Notes: a model not told the origin generated them from the sequence alone. A DNA stretch of 64,000 nt from Lacinutrix sp. 5H-3-7-4 (GCF_000211855.2 NC_015638.1:2081001-2145000); one strand, 5' to 3'. Shown: positions 35,775-44,985, counted from the stretch's first letter. A program made the numbers and translations.

Positions 35775-36257
35775 ATGGCAACAGTAAATAATAATTTATC
35801 AGAATACGATAAAACATCAATCCCAAACGCGAGTAACTATCGGTTTGGGATTGTTGTTTCAGAATGGAACGAACACATAACCGAAGGTTTATATAAAGGT
35901 GCTTTTGAAACGTTAATAGAAAATAACGTAGCAAAAGAAAATATTATACGTTGGGATGTTCCTGGAAGCTACGAACTTATTTATGGTAGCAAAAAAATGC
36001 AGCAACAAAATGTAGATGCAGTAATCGCAATAGGATCTGTAATACAAGGTGAAACCAAACATTTCGATTTTGTTTGCGAAGGTGTATCTCAAGGTATAAA
36101 AGATTTAAATGTACTGCATGATGTGCCTGTTATTTTTTGTGTTTTAACAGATAATAATGAGCAACAAGCCATAGAACGTTCTGGCGGAATACACGGTAAT
36201 AAAGGAACCGAAGCCGCAGTTGCAGCCATAAAAATGGCATTTCTAAACAAGCAGTAA
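35775..36257 (+). CDS. ribH: 6,7-dimethyl-8-ribityllumazine synthase
   Basis: The 160-residue protein has the lumazine synthase signature: the N-terminal FGIVVSEWNEHIT, the VPGSYEL block, then AIGSVIQGETKHFDFVCEGVSQGI with the catalytic histidine. It joins the riboflavin pathway pyrimidine and dihydroxybutanone phosphate. The rest of the rib genes are elsewhere, and no FMN riboswitch is seen upstream. Confidence 0.97.
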   Translation: MATVNNNLSEYDKTSIPNASNYRFGIVVSEWNEHITEGLYKGAFETLIENNVAKENIIRWDVPGSYELIYGSKKMQQQNVDAVIAIGSVIQGETKHFDFVCEGVSQGIKDLNVLHDVPVIFCVLTDNNEQQAIERSGGIHGNKGTEAAVAAIKMAFLNKQ

Positions 36258-36426
36258 TTCGTTTCTTTTTTTAGCTAAAAGCCACGCATTTTATAACTCT
36301 TTACTACTTAAAGTTTTAAAGTTAAATTTTACTTGTAGTATTATTTACTTCACAATTATACTTTAAAAACATGTGTTTGTTAACAATTTTTAGCACATGA
36401 GAGTCTAAACTCTGCTGTATTTTAAG

Positions 36427-36434
36427 TATTTTTG
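36427..36434 (+). promoter_or_regulatory. -7 promoter box before the small membrane protein genes and mutL
   Basis: TATTTTTG lies 27 bp before the ATG at 36462. Just upstream are inverted repeats CATGTG/CACATG (36370-36375, 36394-36399) and AGAGT/ACTCT (36400-36413), and just downstream is GTGTATTTCAACG (36436-36448), a near copy of the 8463/8514 repeat. The 204-bp region from 36258 holds no gene. Confidence 0.5.
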
Positions 36435-36461
36435 AGTGTATTTCAACGAGTAAAAATCACG

Positions 36462-36659
36462 ATGCTTAAACCACAAAAAAAGAGACAGTTTAATTACAAA
36501 CCAAGATTTTCAGAATCTCAAAAAGAAACTGAAAACTCATCGGTAAAAAAAGCATTTGAAAACAAACGTAAACCCAAGGCAAGTACATTGCCTATACTGT
36601 TGGTAATTTTAGGCTTGGTTATTGCATTAATGTATTACTTAGACGTTAAATTAAGATAA
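36462..36659 (+). CDS. Small tail-anchored membrane protein with YKPRF motif (65 aa)
   Basis: From the ATG at 36462 the product has a basic, hydrophilic N terminus (LKPQKKRQFNYKPRF), a charged middle and one membrane helix near the C terminus (TLPILLVILGLVIALMYYL). An in-frame TTG at 36432 lies inside the -7 box and is rejected. I do not recognise a function. Its N-terminal motif recurs in the next gene, which also carries a C-terminal membrane helix. It begins the operon that continues with mutL. Confidence 0.8.
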   Translation: MLKPQKKRQFNYKPRFSESQKETENSSVKKAFENKRKPKASTLPILLVILGLVIALMYYLDVKLR

Positions 36660-36664
36660 GGATT

Positions 36665-36940
36665 ATGGGAATTATACCAAGTAAGAAAAATAAACGCTAC
36701 AGTTATACACCACGATATTATAAAGGTGAAGGTAGCCCGTTTGAAATGAAGCATAAGTTTGATGACTATAGAACTACAGTAGGTTCTAATGGCGGCATTA
36801 AACAACGGTTTACATCTGCCTGGGATGAGTTTAGAAACTCACCAGATAAAGCAGTAAATAGGCGCGTGCTTATTATTATTTTAATTTTATTTTTTCTTTT
36901 TTTATTCTTTATAGATTTCGACCTGTCTATATTCTTATAA
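36665..36940 (+). CDS. Small tail-anchored membrane protein with YTPRY motif (91 aa)
   Basis: The N terminus GIIPSKKNKRYSYTPRYYKGE matches the basic Y-x-P-R-aromatic motif of the preceding protein. A charged middle (RFTSAWDEFRNS) leads to a C-terminal hydrophobic helix (VLIIILILFFLFLFFIDF). Homologues are often labelled riboflavin synthase subunit beta in databases, an error by proximity to ribH: nothing here resembles lumazine or riboflavin synthase. It sits 5 bp after the previous gene and 6 bp before mutL. Confidence 0.82.
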   Translation: MGIIPSKKNKRYSYTPRYYKGEGSPFEMKHKFDDYRTTVGSNGGIKQRFTSAWDEFRNSPDKAVNRRVLIIILILFFLFLFFIDFDLSIFL

Positions 36941-36946
36941 TTATTT

Positions 36947-38809
36947 ATGGCAGATATTATTCAACTGTTACCAGATCATGTAGCAAATCAAATAGCAGCA
37001 GGAGAAGTTGTGCAAAGACCAGCATCTGTTGTTAAAGAGCTTTTAGAAAACGCTATAGATGCAGGAGCAACACATATTAAACTAATTTTAAAAGACGCTG
37101 GTAAAACCTTAATTCAAGTAATTGATAACGGTAAAGGTATGAGCGTTACAGATGCTAGATTAAGTTTTGAACGACATGCAACCTCAAAAATAAAATCGGC
37201 AGACGATTTATTTCAGCTTAATACAAAAGGGTTTCGTGGAGAAGCTTTAGCAAGTATTGCCGCAATTGCGCATGTAGAATTAAAAACAAAACAAGAGCAA
37301 GACGAAGTTGGTACTTGCATTGTAATAGAAGGCAGTGAAGTACAATCTCAAGACGTTGTTGTTACGCCCAAAGGCACTTCTTTATCTGTAAAAAACTTGT
37401 TTTTTAATATACCAGCTAGACGTAACTTTTTAAAATCTAATCCTGTAGAGACACGACATATTATAGATGAGTTTCATCGTGTAGCATTAGCACATCCATC
37501 AATTGGATTTGTAATGTATCACAACGGGAGTGAAGTTTTTAATTTACCAGTAAGTAATTATAGACAACGTATTGTAAATATTTTTGGAGCAAAAACAAAC
37601 GAAAAGTTAGTTCCAGTAGAAGAAGATACCGAAGTTCTTAAAATTTCTGGATTTGTAGGAAAACCAGAATTCGCAAAAAAAACACGTGGCGAGCAATTCT
37701 TTTTCGTGAATGATCGTTTTATAAAAAGCGCTTATTTAAATCACGCTATAGGTTCTGCTTTCGATGGTTTATTAAAAGATGGAGCACATGCCAGTTATTT
37801 TTTAAACCTAACTGTAAACCCGCAAACAATAGATATAAATATTCACCCAACTAAAACTGAAATTAAGTTTGATGATGAGCATACGCTATATGCTATTTTA
37901 CGCTCGGCAGTAAAACACAGTTTGGGCCAATTTAATATAGCTCCAGTTTTAGATTTTGAACGTGATGCAAATTTAGATACACCATATAGTTACCAACAAA
38001 AAGGAACACCAAGTGTTACTGTAGATAGTAATTTCAACCCTTTTGCCGAAGAGAAAACAGTTAGTAACACATCGAGTACAGTAAGCAGTAGTAATACAAG
38101 TTTTAAAAAAACTCCAGCAGCTAATTGGGAAAATTTATATGTAGGTTTAGAAAGTAAAGGCAATAATATACAGCAGGATTTTAGCGAAGTACATTTTGAA
38201 AGTGAACAGCAAAATGCTTCAATTTTTGAAGATAAAAAAATAGAGCAGAAGCAAAGTACCTATCAATTTCATAATAAATATGTTGTAAGTACAATTAAAT
38301 CGGGCTTACTATTAATAGATCAAAATAGAGCACACCAGCGTGTTTTATATGAAGATTTTTTAAAGCATATTACAGTAAAAGAAGGTATGAGCCAACAATT
38401 ACTGTTTCCTTTAGAACTTCATTTTTCGCCACAAGAAATTGAAATTATAAAGCAATTACAAAGCGATTTAGAACATACAGGATTTGTTTTTCAAAAAATA
38501 GAAAAAGAACACGTTGAAATAACTGGAGTTCCAGTAATGGTTCCAGAAAGTGAAGTCTCTATTATTTTAGAGCAGCTAATAAGCGATGTAGAAAATGAAG
38601 TGCCAGATAGTAATTTTAGTGCTACAGATTTATTAGCAAAATCTATGGCAAAAAGTCTGGCAATAAAAACAGGACAAAGTTTAACGGCAGTAGAGCAAGA
38701 ACATTTAGTAAACTCTTTATTTGCCTGTAAAGCACCAAGTGTATCACCAACAAACAGAACTACTTTTGTAACGATGACTGTTGATGAATTGGATAAGAAA
38801 TTTGTATAA
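36947..38809 (+). CDS. mutL: DNA mismatch repair protein MutL
   Basis: The 620-residue protein has the GHKL ATPase motifs: AAGEVVQRPASVVKELLENAIDAG with the catalytic Glu and Asn, DNGKGM, and TKGFRGEALASI. A variable linker (about 330-430) precedes the C-terminal dimerisation domain. Where nuclease-type MutL proteins carry DQHAxxExxxxE, this protein has DQNRAHQRVLYE starting at residue 458, and the later motif reads ACKAPSVSPTNR instead of a CPHGRP-like sequence, so it may lack endonuclease activity. Two small membrane protein genes precede it and rhomboid genes follow. Confidence 0.96.
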   Translation: MADIIQLLPDHVANQIAAGEVVQRPASVVKELLENAIDAGATHIKLILKDAGKTLIQVIDNGKGMSVTDARLSFERHATSKIKSADDLFQLNTKGFRGEALASIAAIAHVELKTKQEQDEVGTCIVIEGSEVQSQDVVVTPKGTSLSVKNLFFNIPARRNFLKSNPVETRHIIDEFHRVALAHPSIGFVMYHNGSEVFNLPVSNYRQRIVNIFGAKTNEKLVPVEEDTEVLKISGFVGKPEFAKKTRGEQFFFVNDRFIKSAYLNHAIGSAFDGLLKDGAHASYFLNLTVNPQTIDINIHPTKTEIKFDDEHTLYAILRSAVKHSLGQFNIAPVLDFERDANLDTPYSYQQKGTPSVTVDSNFNPFAEEKTVSNTSSTVSSSNTSFKKTPAANWENLYVGLESKGNNIQQDFSEVHFESEQQNASIFEDKKIEQKQSTYQFHNKYVVSTIKSGLLLIDQNRAHQRVLYEDFLKHITVKEGMSQQLLFPLELHFSPQEIEIIKQLQSDLEHTGFVFQKIEKEHVEITGVPVMVPESEVSIILEQLISDVENEVPDSNFSATDLLAKSMAKSLAIKTGQSLTAVEQEHLVNSLFACKAPSVSPTNRTTFVTMTVDELDKKFV

Positions 38810-38835
38810 AACTGAAATAAATTCAGCTTAAAATT

Positions 38836-39624
38836 ATGATGAAGATAACAGATACAGTAAAGCATTTAATAATAATTAATGTTATTTTCTGGATTGCAGC
38901 AATAAGCATTGGTACGTATGGAGAAACACTTGGCAATTTGTTTGCAATGCATTTTCCATTAAACGATACATTTAAGCCTTGGCAAATTATAACGCATATG
39001 TTTATGCACGCTACCTATAGTGGCAATCCTCCAACAATAACTATTATGCATATATTATTTAATATGTTTGCATTATGGATGTTTGGTTCTGTAGTAGAAT
39101 ATAAATTGGGATGGAAACGTTTTCTGTTTTTATATTTTATGGCAGGATTAGGAGCAGTAGCATTACAAACAGGATTTACATATTTTACTTTTAATTTAGA
39201 TTTTTCTACATTAACAAATGCAGGCTTTGATTCTAATCAAATTTTAGAAACTTTAAATTCTGGTTATAGAATGCGAGATATGCGTTGGGATGCTATTTTA
39301 GGCGCAGAGGATTTAAGTCGTTTTTTAAGCGATTTTAATACGCCAATGGTTGGAGCTTCTGGTTGTATTATGGGTGTTTTAGTTGCTTTTGGAATGTTAA
39401 ATCCTAATGCAGAATTAATGCTTATATTTTTACCAATACCTATAAAAGCAAAATATTTTATTCCAGGAATTATAGCGTTAGACGTTATTTCTGCTTTTAC
39501 TGGAGCTTCATTTTTTAGCCCAAGTAACACAGCTTTCATGGCACACATTGGTGGCGCTTTAACAGGATTTCTTATTATGTTATTTTGGAAAAGAAAACAA
39601 TTAAATAATTTTCAGCAGTATTAA
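38836..39624 (+). CDS. Rhomboid family intramembrane serine protease 1 (262 aa)
   Basis: The polytopic protein has about six membrane segments. The conserved HMFMHA and HILFNMFALWMFG helices come first, then the active-site serine in GASGCIMG and the catalytic histidine in FMAHIGGALTGF. It cleaves membrane protein helices inside the bilayer; substrates are unknown. Its stop codon overlaps the ATG of the second rhomboid gene (both at 39624), pointing to translational coupling. Confidence 0.94.
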   Translation: MMKITDTVKHLIIINVIFWIAAISIGTYGETLGNLFAMHFPLNDTFKPWQIITHMFMHATYSGNPPTITIMHILFNMFALWMFGSVVEYKLGWKRFLFLYFMAGLGAVALQTGFTYFTFNLDFSTLTNAGFDSNQILETLNSGYRMRDMRWDAILGAEDLSRFLSDFNTPMVGASGCIMGVLVAFGMLNPNAELMLIFLPIPIKAKYFIPGIIALDVISAFTGASFFSPSNTAFMAHIGGALTGFLIMLFWKRKQLNNFQQY

Positions 39625-40484
39625 TGAGTACAATAAATGATTTAAAATATAGGTATGCAAAGCTTAATGTACTTGAAAAATTAATAGCATTAAATGTTAT
39701 TATATTTATAGTCGCTTTAATTTTAAAAAGCACAGTACCACAAGTTTTAAAATACTTCGCTTTACCACCAGATTTTTTTAATGCGTTATTACAACCATGG
39801 TCTATTATAACTTACGCTTTTTTGCACTATAAAGTGCTTCATTTAGCGTTTAACATGCTTTGGTTATGGTTTTGCTCTAGAATGTTTTTAAATCTATTTA
39901 GCTCTAAAATGGCTTTAAATATTTATTTTCTTGGTGCTATTTCTGGCGGATTAACATTTTTATTATTTTATAATGTGTTTCCAACCTTTTTCTCAAATTC
40001 ATTTTTTCCATTAGTAGGAGCAAGTGCTGCCGTAAGAGCTTTATTTATTTTCTTATGTGCTTATATGCCAAATAATGATTTAAGGTTTTTTAGTTTTAAT
40101 ATAAAACTATGGCATGTTGGAGCAGTATTAATAGGTTTTGATATTTTAGGAGTCTTTGGTTCTAATGGTGGCGGTAATTTAGCACATTTAGGAGGTGCTT
40201 TATTAGGTTATATTTATGCTAAACAACTTGGTAAAGGCAAAGATATTGGTAAAGGTTTTGAGCGCAGTGCAGATGCTTTTACTAGTTGGTTTAAAGCTGG
40301 AAAAAAAAGCAAGCTTAAAACAGTATATAAAGATAAAACTAAAGTAGGCGGATATACTAAAGGAGAATTTAGTGAGTTAAATAAACAAAAGCAAATAGAC
40401 GTTATTTTAGATAAAATAAGTAAAAGTGGTTACGATAGTTTAACAGAAAAAGAAAAAGATTTCTTGTTTAGAGCAGGTAAATAA
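39624..40484 (+). CDS. Rhomboid family intramembrane serine protease 2 (286 aa)
   Basis: A second rhomboid follows directly: HLAFNMLWLWF, GASAAVRALFIF with the serine (GxSx instead of GxSG), and LAHLGGALLGY with the histidine. It has a longer C-terminal cytosolic tail with the motif FSELNKQKQIDVILDKISKSGYDSLTEKEKDFL, a helical pair found on many Bacteroidota rhomboids. The residue after the serine is Ala, not Gly; activity is still likely. The EEP gene begins 2 bp later. Confidence 0.92.
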   Translation: MSTINDLKYRYAKLNVLEKLIALNVIIFIVALILKSTVPQVLKYFALPPDFFNALLQPWSIITYAFLHYKVLHLAFNMLWLWFCSRMFLNLFSSKMALNIYFLGAISGGLTFLLFYNVFPTFFSNSFFPLVGASAAVRALFIFLCAYMPNNDLRFFSFNIKLWHVGAVLIGFDILGVFGSNGGGNLAHLGGALLGYIYAKQLGKGKDIGKGFERSADAFTSWFKAGKKSKLKTVYKDKTKVGGYTKGEFSELNKQKQIDVILDKISKSGYDSLTEKEKDFLFRAGK

Positions 40485-40486
40485 AT

Positions 40487-41506
40487 ATGAAGCGACTAAG
40501 GTTTTTTGAAAAAATAATTTTCTTCTTCAACTCTGTTGCGGCTTTTGCTCTTTTATTATCATACATATTACCGTTTTTACCTCCTAAAACTTTTGCAGCA
40601 CTTTCTGTTTTAAGTTTAGGTGTTCCGTTTTTAATACTCTTAAATTTTGTTTTTTTTGTCTATTGGTTGGTTAAAGTAAAAAAGCAGCTATTATTATCAT
40701 TACTTATATTAATTGTTGGTTATATGTATTTTGGCTCTATTTATAAGTTTTCTGAAAGTAAAACAATAGAGAATAAAGACAACTTATCTATAATGAATTT
40801 TAATGTGAGATTGTTTAATCTTTACAAATGGATTCCTGAAGATAATATAGAAAACAAATTAGTTGAATTTGTAAAAGAAGAGTCTCCAGATATTTTAGCA
40901 CTTCAAGAATATCACCCACGTGAAACTGTAGATTTCTCATTTTATAAATATAAATATGAAAAACTTTCAGGTAAAAAAGTTAAACTTGGTCAAGCTATAT
41001 TTTCTAAATACCCAATTGTAAACTCTGGTTCAATTGCGTTTCCTAATACAGCTAATAATGCCATTTTTGCAGATGTAGTAAAAGGAAATGATACTGTTAG
41101 AGTATATAATATTCACTTACAATCCCTACGTATTGACACTAGAGTAGAGCAGTTAACCACTCAAGATTCTGAAAAACTTTTTGATGGTGTTGGGCAGACT
41201 TTTAAAATGCAACAGTTTCAAACCGAGTTGTTTTTACTTCATAAAAGGCAATGCAAGTATAAAATGATTGTTAGTGGCGATTTTAATAATACAGCTTTGT
41301 CTTATGTTTATAAAGAAATTAAAGGAGATTTAGTAGATACATTTAAAGCTGCCGGAAACGGCTTTGGAAGAACTTATAATTTTAAGTTTTTCCCTATGCG
41401 AATAGACTTTATTTTAACACATCCAGATTTTAAAATTAATAGTTTTAAAACATATGACGTTGAATTCTCGGATCATTATCCAATAATGACTAAAGTGAGT
41501 TTTTAA
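40487..41506 (+). CDS. Membrane-anchored endonuclease/exonuclease/phosphatase family protein
   Basis: The N-terminal part (about 1-90) has two to three membrane helices. The remainder is an EEP domain: NFNVRLFN, LALQEYHPRE with the metal-binding Glu, a VYNIHLQS strand, VSGDFNNTALS with the Asp and Asn, and FSDHYPIM with the catalytic His. Such proteins act as nucleases or phosphatases at the membrane; the substrate is unknown. It is the last gene of the mutL-rhomboid run. Confidence 0.9.
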   Translation: MKRLRFFEKIIFFFNSVAAFALLLSYILPFLPPKTFAALSVLSLGVPFLILLNFVFFVYWLVKVKKQLLLSLLILIVGYMYFGSIYKFSESKTIENKDNLSIMNFNVRLFNLYKWIPEDNIENKLVEFVKEESPDILALQEYHPRETVDFSFYKYKYEKLSGKKVKLGQAIFSKYPIVNSGSIAFPNTANNAIFADVVKGNDTVRVYNIHLQSLRIDTRVEQLTTQDSEKLFDGVGQTFKMQQFQTELFLLHKRQCKYKMIVSGDFNNTALSYVYKEIKGDLVDTFKAAGNGFGRTYNFKFFPMRIDFILTHPDFKINSFKTYDVEFSDHYPIMTKVSF

Positions 41507-41521
41507 AGTTTTAGTTTTTAG

Positions 41522-41836
41522 TTACAAACCCATCATCCAACAATCTACAGTATCTGCAATTATATGTATAATTAAGGCTAAACCTATAAGTCTTGTTTTT
41601 TTAGGAAACACTAATGCAACATATAATGGTATTAGGTAGTAGCTATGTAAAACATGAAAACCTATACTGCAACGGTTAGCTTGAAAAATGGGTGTTGCTA
41701 TTAAATGATCAAGATCTATTATAATACCCAAAAACATAATTAAATATGCTTTTTTCCACTGTTGTCTAAAAAATAAACGTGCAAAAAATAAGGGAACTAT
41801 AAAGTGAATACCATAATGTATAATTGGTTGTAACAT
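41522..41836 (-). CDS. DUF6122 family membrane protein (104 aa)
   Basis: This is a small hydrophobic protein with three membrane segments and a conserved GIIIDLDHLIATPIF motif, plus ADTVDCWMM at the C terminus. Aspartate and histidine residues inside membrane helices recall membrane metal-dependent hydrolases such as the YdjM family, but the catalytic role is unproven. Its start overlaps the stop codon of the WbqC gene by 1 bp, so it ends the par-dapB-lepB operon. Confidence 0.8.
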   Translation of the reverse strand: MLQPIIHYGIHFIVPLFFARLFFRQQWKKAYLIMFLGIIIDLDHLIATPIFQANRCSIGFHVLHSYYLIPLYVALVFPKKTRLIGLALIIHIIADTVDCWMMGL

Positions 41837-42453
41837 TAAGGTAACTTTTGAGATTCTAAAAAGTTAAGTGTATTTGGGCCTTGGTTAAAAAGTAAGTCTA
41901 AAATACTTAAATTATTAATATAGCCATGTTTAGCTTCAAATACCTGTGTGTAGGTTTCTATGTTAAAAACTGGTTCTTTTTTTGCATTTACTAGACCTCG
42001 ATAGTCTTTTAAATTATTTGATGTATGCTCAAAAGTTTCAGTTTTTTTTAATGTAACTTCAAGTTGTATGCAATCGCAAATTGTTTCAAAACATTTTAAA
42101 TTAAAAGCCATTAATGTTTCAAAAGGTTCTTTAAAAAGTGGTTCTAATTCATCACAATAAAATTCAAAAAAAGGAGAAGTTCTGTATGCAGATTCTAAAG
42201 ATTTCCAATGGTTTAATTGCCATTGGTAATTGTTAGCTATTTGTACTTCGCTGTATTTTTTTCTGTTTTTTTGAGAATATATAACAGGTATATTTAATTG
42301 TAGTTTTCCATTTGCAGCATATATATAATATCTGTTTCTATAGGTTTGCTTTTGAAAATTATCATGCATCTCTATTGTAACGCTTTCCGCTTTAGCGATA
42401 GCAATACATGTTGCTATGGTTGGGAAGCATGTAGGATGAATTAAAATATGCAT
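41836..42453 (-). CDS. WbqC family protein
   Basis: The 205-residue cytoplasmic protein fits the WbqC-like family: an N-terminal HPTCFPTIATCIAIAKAESV, then NRYYIYAANGKLQLNIPV and a C-terminal NLSILDLLFNQGPN. WbqC was named from polysaccharide (O-antigen) clusters, but in Flavobacteriaceae the gene is found beside lepB, as here. The enzymatic role is unknown. It lies 30 bp after lepB. Confidence 0.87.
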   Translation of the reverse strand: MHILIHPTCFPTIATCIAIAKAESVTIEMHDNFQKQTYRNRYYIYAANGKLQLNIPVIYSQKNRKKYSEVQIANNYQWQLNHWKSLESAYRTSPFFEFYCDELEPLFKEPFETLMAFNLKCFETICDCIQLEVTLKKTETFEHTSNNLKDYRGLVNAKKEPVFNIETYTQVFEAKHGYINNLSILDLLFNQGPNTLNFLESQKLP

Positions 42454-42483
42454 AGCTATTATAAAAAACGGTTTACACTTAAT

Positions 42484-44220
42484 TTAAGCCTTTTGTTTGC
42501 GTTTTTTAAACTTGTTATAGCCAATTAAACCTCCTATTAATATAAGCACAGGAATTAGTAACGATACCGGTTTACCGTCGCCGTGCACGGTTGTAAAAAG
42601 CCTGTTCCAACGTATTTTATTAATGCCGCTAGCGTTAGAGTCCCAACTCATCCATACCATTACAGGTTTTCCAACAACATGGTCAAAAGGTACAAATCCC
42701 CAATAACGTGAGTCTATAGAGTTTTGTCTGTTATCTCCCATCATCCAATAATAATCTTGCTTAAATGTGTAGCTTGTAGCTACTTCATCATTAATTAAAA
42801 TTTGATTTCCTCTTGTAGTTACCTTATTGTCTTCGTATTCACTAATTACACGTTTGTAAAGTGGTAATACATTAATGTCTAATTTTATTGTTTTTCCAGC
42901 TTGAGGAATATAGATAGGGCCAAAATTATCTGAAGAAAATCTATATTCAGAATCGTGAGGAAATAATCGAGTGCTAGAACTTTTAGAGATGTCTTTTTCT
43001 ACCAATTCTATTGCTGGATCTTTGGCTACTTGGGCGGCTAATTCTTCGGTCATATTAGCCATATATTTTTTTTCTGCAATACTCATATTTAAACGGTCAA
43101 AAACAGTTTGAGTAAGTGCACCAGCAACCTGAGTATTTAGTGAGTCTCTTGAAACTACAGTTAAATCTACATTTACATTTTGTTCTAAAGCTTGTTTTAC
43201 ATCTGGGTTATCCCAGTACTCGTTAGAGATACTGTATGTTTCGTAACCTCTATCTTCTGTAATGCCATATTTGCTTCTAAAATTGTTAATAGGCATTGTT
43301 GTTTTTATATTATAAAAGAACTGCAGTTTAGCACGTTCTGGCAATACATTTCGTTTTCCGTTAATGTAAACAACACCATCTCTTAATTCTAGAGAGTCTC
43401 CTGCAATACCAACGCAACGTTTTACTAAGTTTGTTTTTTTATCTATTGGCTTGTAGTAGTTTCTGTCTGGCGTAAAGTCATTCATATCCAATAATGTATC
43501 TGCTGGTTGATTGAATACAACTATTTCGTTACGTTCAATTTTTTCGAAACCAGGTATACGTAAATATGGTAACTGTAATTTATTTAAAAGAGATGTTTTT
43601 CTATTTTCATATTTATCGCTAAACAAGTAAGATTTTTGTTTTGTAAGCGGAATTGAATCGTGTACCATTGGTAATGCTACAGTTGTCATTGGTACTCTGG
43701 CACCATAATGAAATTTACTTACAAATAAGAAATCACCAACTAATAAAGATTTTTCTAAAGAAGATGAAGGAATAACAAATGGCTGAATAAAATATGTGTG
43801 TACAATGGTTGCAGCAACAACAGCAAATAGTATAGAGCTTACCCAATCTCCAGCACCTGTTCTTGGCATTAAACTTCTATCTTCAATATATATTACATCT
43901 TTAGCAGCGTAGTTTAAATAGAAATTATAGAAACCAAGTGTTATAATTGCTAAAAATGTATCAAGATTAGAGTTTTTACCAAAACTTCTTGCTGTTTCAA
44001 CCCAAACAACCGGAAACATAATTAGGTTTACAATTGGTAAAAATAAAAGAATGGTCCACCACCATGGACGTCTAATAATTTTCATTAAAATAACAGCATT
44101 ATAAACAGGAACAAAAGCTTCCCATGCTTGCCTGCCTGCTTTAATGTATAATTTCCATGTTGCTAAGCCATGAATAACTTGTATAACAAAGAAAAATATA
44201 ATCCATTGTGTACCGTTCAT
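42484..44220 (-). CDS. lepB: Signal peptidase I with N-terminal DUF5684-type membrane region
   Basis: The 578-residue protein is larger than E. coli LepB. It has three N-terminal membrane helices (a DUF5684-like region, about 1-110), then an anchor helix and the S26 peptidase motifs: PSSSLEKSLLVGDFLFVSK with the nucleophile Ser, RNYYKPIDKKTNLVKRCVGIAGD with the Lys base, and GDNRQNSIDSRYWGFVP. A roughly 130-residue insertion separates the last two. It removes signal peptides of exported proteins, many of which are encoded in this window. Confidence 0.94.
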   Translation of the reverse strand: MNGTQWIIFFFVIQVIHGLATWKLYIKAGRQAWEAFVPVYNAVILMKIIRRPWWWTILLFLPIVNLIMFPVVWVETARSFGKNSNLDTFLAIITLGFYNFYLNYAAKDVIYIEDRSLMPRTGAGDWVSSILFAVVAATIVHTYFIQPFVIPSSSLEKSLLVGDFLFVSKFHYGARVPMTTVALPMVHDSIPLTKQKSYLFSDKYENRKTSLLNKLQLPYLRIPGFEKIERNEIVVFNQPADTLLDMNDFTPDRNYYKPIDKKTNLVKRCVGIAGDSLELRDGVVYINGKRNVLPERAKLQFFYNIKTTMPINNFRSKYGITEDRGYETYSISNEYWDNPDVKQALEQNVNVDLTVVSRDSLNTQVAGALTQTVFDRLNMSIAEKKYMANMTEELAAQVAKDPAIELVEKDISKSSSTRLFPHDSEYRFSSDNFGPIYIPQAGKTIKLDINVLPLYKRVISEYEDNKVTTRGNQILINDEVATSYTFKQDYYWMMGDNRQNSIDSRYWGFVPFDHVVGKPVMVWMSWDSNASGINKIRWNRLFTTVHGDGKPVSLLIPVLILIGGLIGYNKFKKRKQKA

Positions 44221-44280
44221 AATCTATTTTTTATAATATTTTTAATTAGTAGTTTTATTAAAACTAATGTTACATTTTTT

Positions 44281-44985
44281 TTATTGACCTATATTTAATA
44301 CGTCTTTCATTGTAAAGATACCTTTTTTACCAATAATCCACTCTGCAGCAATAACAGCTCCTAAAGCAAAGCCTTGTCTGCTGTGTGCTGTATGTTCGAT
44401 TGTAATGGTATCTACTTCGCTGGTATAATTAATTGTGTGTGTTCCAGGAACATTTTCTATGCGTCTTGCTGTAATTGGTAAAACACTTTTAGCGTCTCCA
44501 TCTAATTCCCAAGCGTTATAATCTTTATGGTTTTCTACAATATCATTAGCTAAAGAAATAGCGGTTCCGCTAGGTGCATCTAGTTTTTGTGTATGGTGAA
44601 TTTCTTCAATATCTACATTGTAATCTGCCAAATTAGACATCATTTTGGCTAATGTTCTATTAAGTTCGAAAAATATATTTACACCTAAACTAAAATTTGA
44701 AGCGTAAATAAATGCGCCATTTTTTTCATGGCAAAGTGTTTTAATGGTATTAAAATTGTCTAACCAACCCGTAGTTCCAGAAATTACTGGAATGTTATTA
44801 TTTATTGCTAGAGAAATATTATTTACTGCTGCAGATGGAATACTAAAATCTATAGCCACATCTGCTTTTTTTAATTCTTGACTAGGTGATGAGGACGTTT
44901 TTAAAACAATTTCGTGACCTCGATTTATTGCAATGGTTTCAATTGTTTTTCCCATTTTACCATAGCCAAGTAAAGCAATTTTCAT
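44281..44985 (-). CDS. dapB: 4-hydroxy-tetrahydrodipicolinate reductase
   Basis: The 234-residue protein has the NAD(P) fold start ALLGYGKMGKTIE, the SGTTGW loop and the catalytic block EEIHHTQKLDAPSGTA with its histidines and lysine. It reduces the dihydrodipicolinate precursor in lysine and diaminopimelate synthesis, which also supplies peptidoglycan. Upstream is a 104-bp leader with two inverted repeats, so dapB may have its own promoter inside the par cluster. Confidence 0.96.
   Translation of the reverse strand: MKIALLGYGKMGKTIETIAINRGHEIVLKTSSSPSQELKKADVAIDFSIPSAAVNNISLAINNNIPVISGTTGWLDNFNTIKTLCHEKNGAFIYASNFSLGVNIFFELNRTLAKMMSNLADYNVDIEEIHHTQKLDAPSGTAISLANDIVENHKDYNAWELDGDAKSVLPITARRIENVPGTHTINYTSEVDTITIEHTAHSRQGFALGAVIAAEWIIGKKGIFTMKDVLNIGQ

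Noticed and set aside
36665-36940. Riboflavin synthase subunit beta
   Set aside because: The protein is a 91-residue tail-anchored protein with no synthase motif; ribH itself is the gene at 35775-36257.
38930-38945. TTGGCA-N6-TTGC, a sigma-54-like match
   Set aside because: It lies inside the first rhomboid gene and encodes conserved residues; there is no gap or gene start just downstream, so chance is the better explanation.
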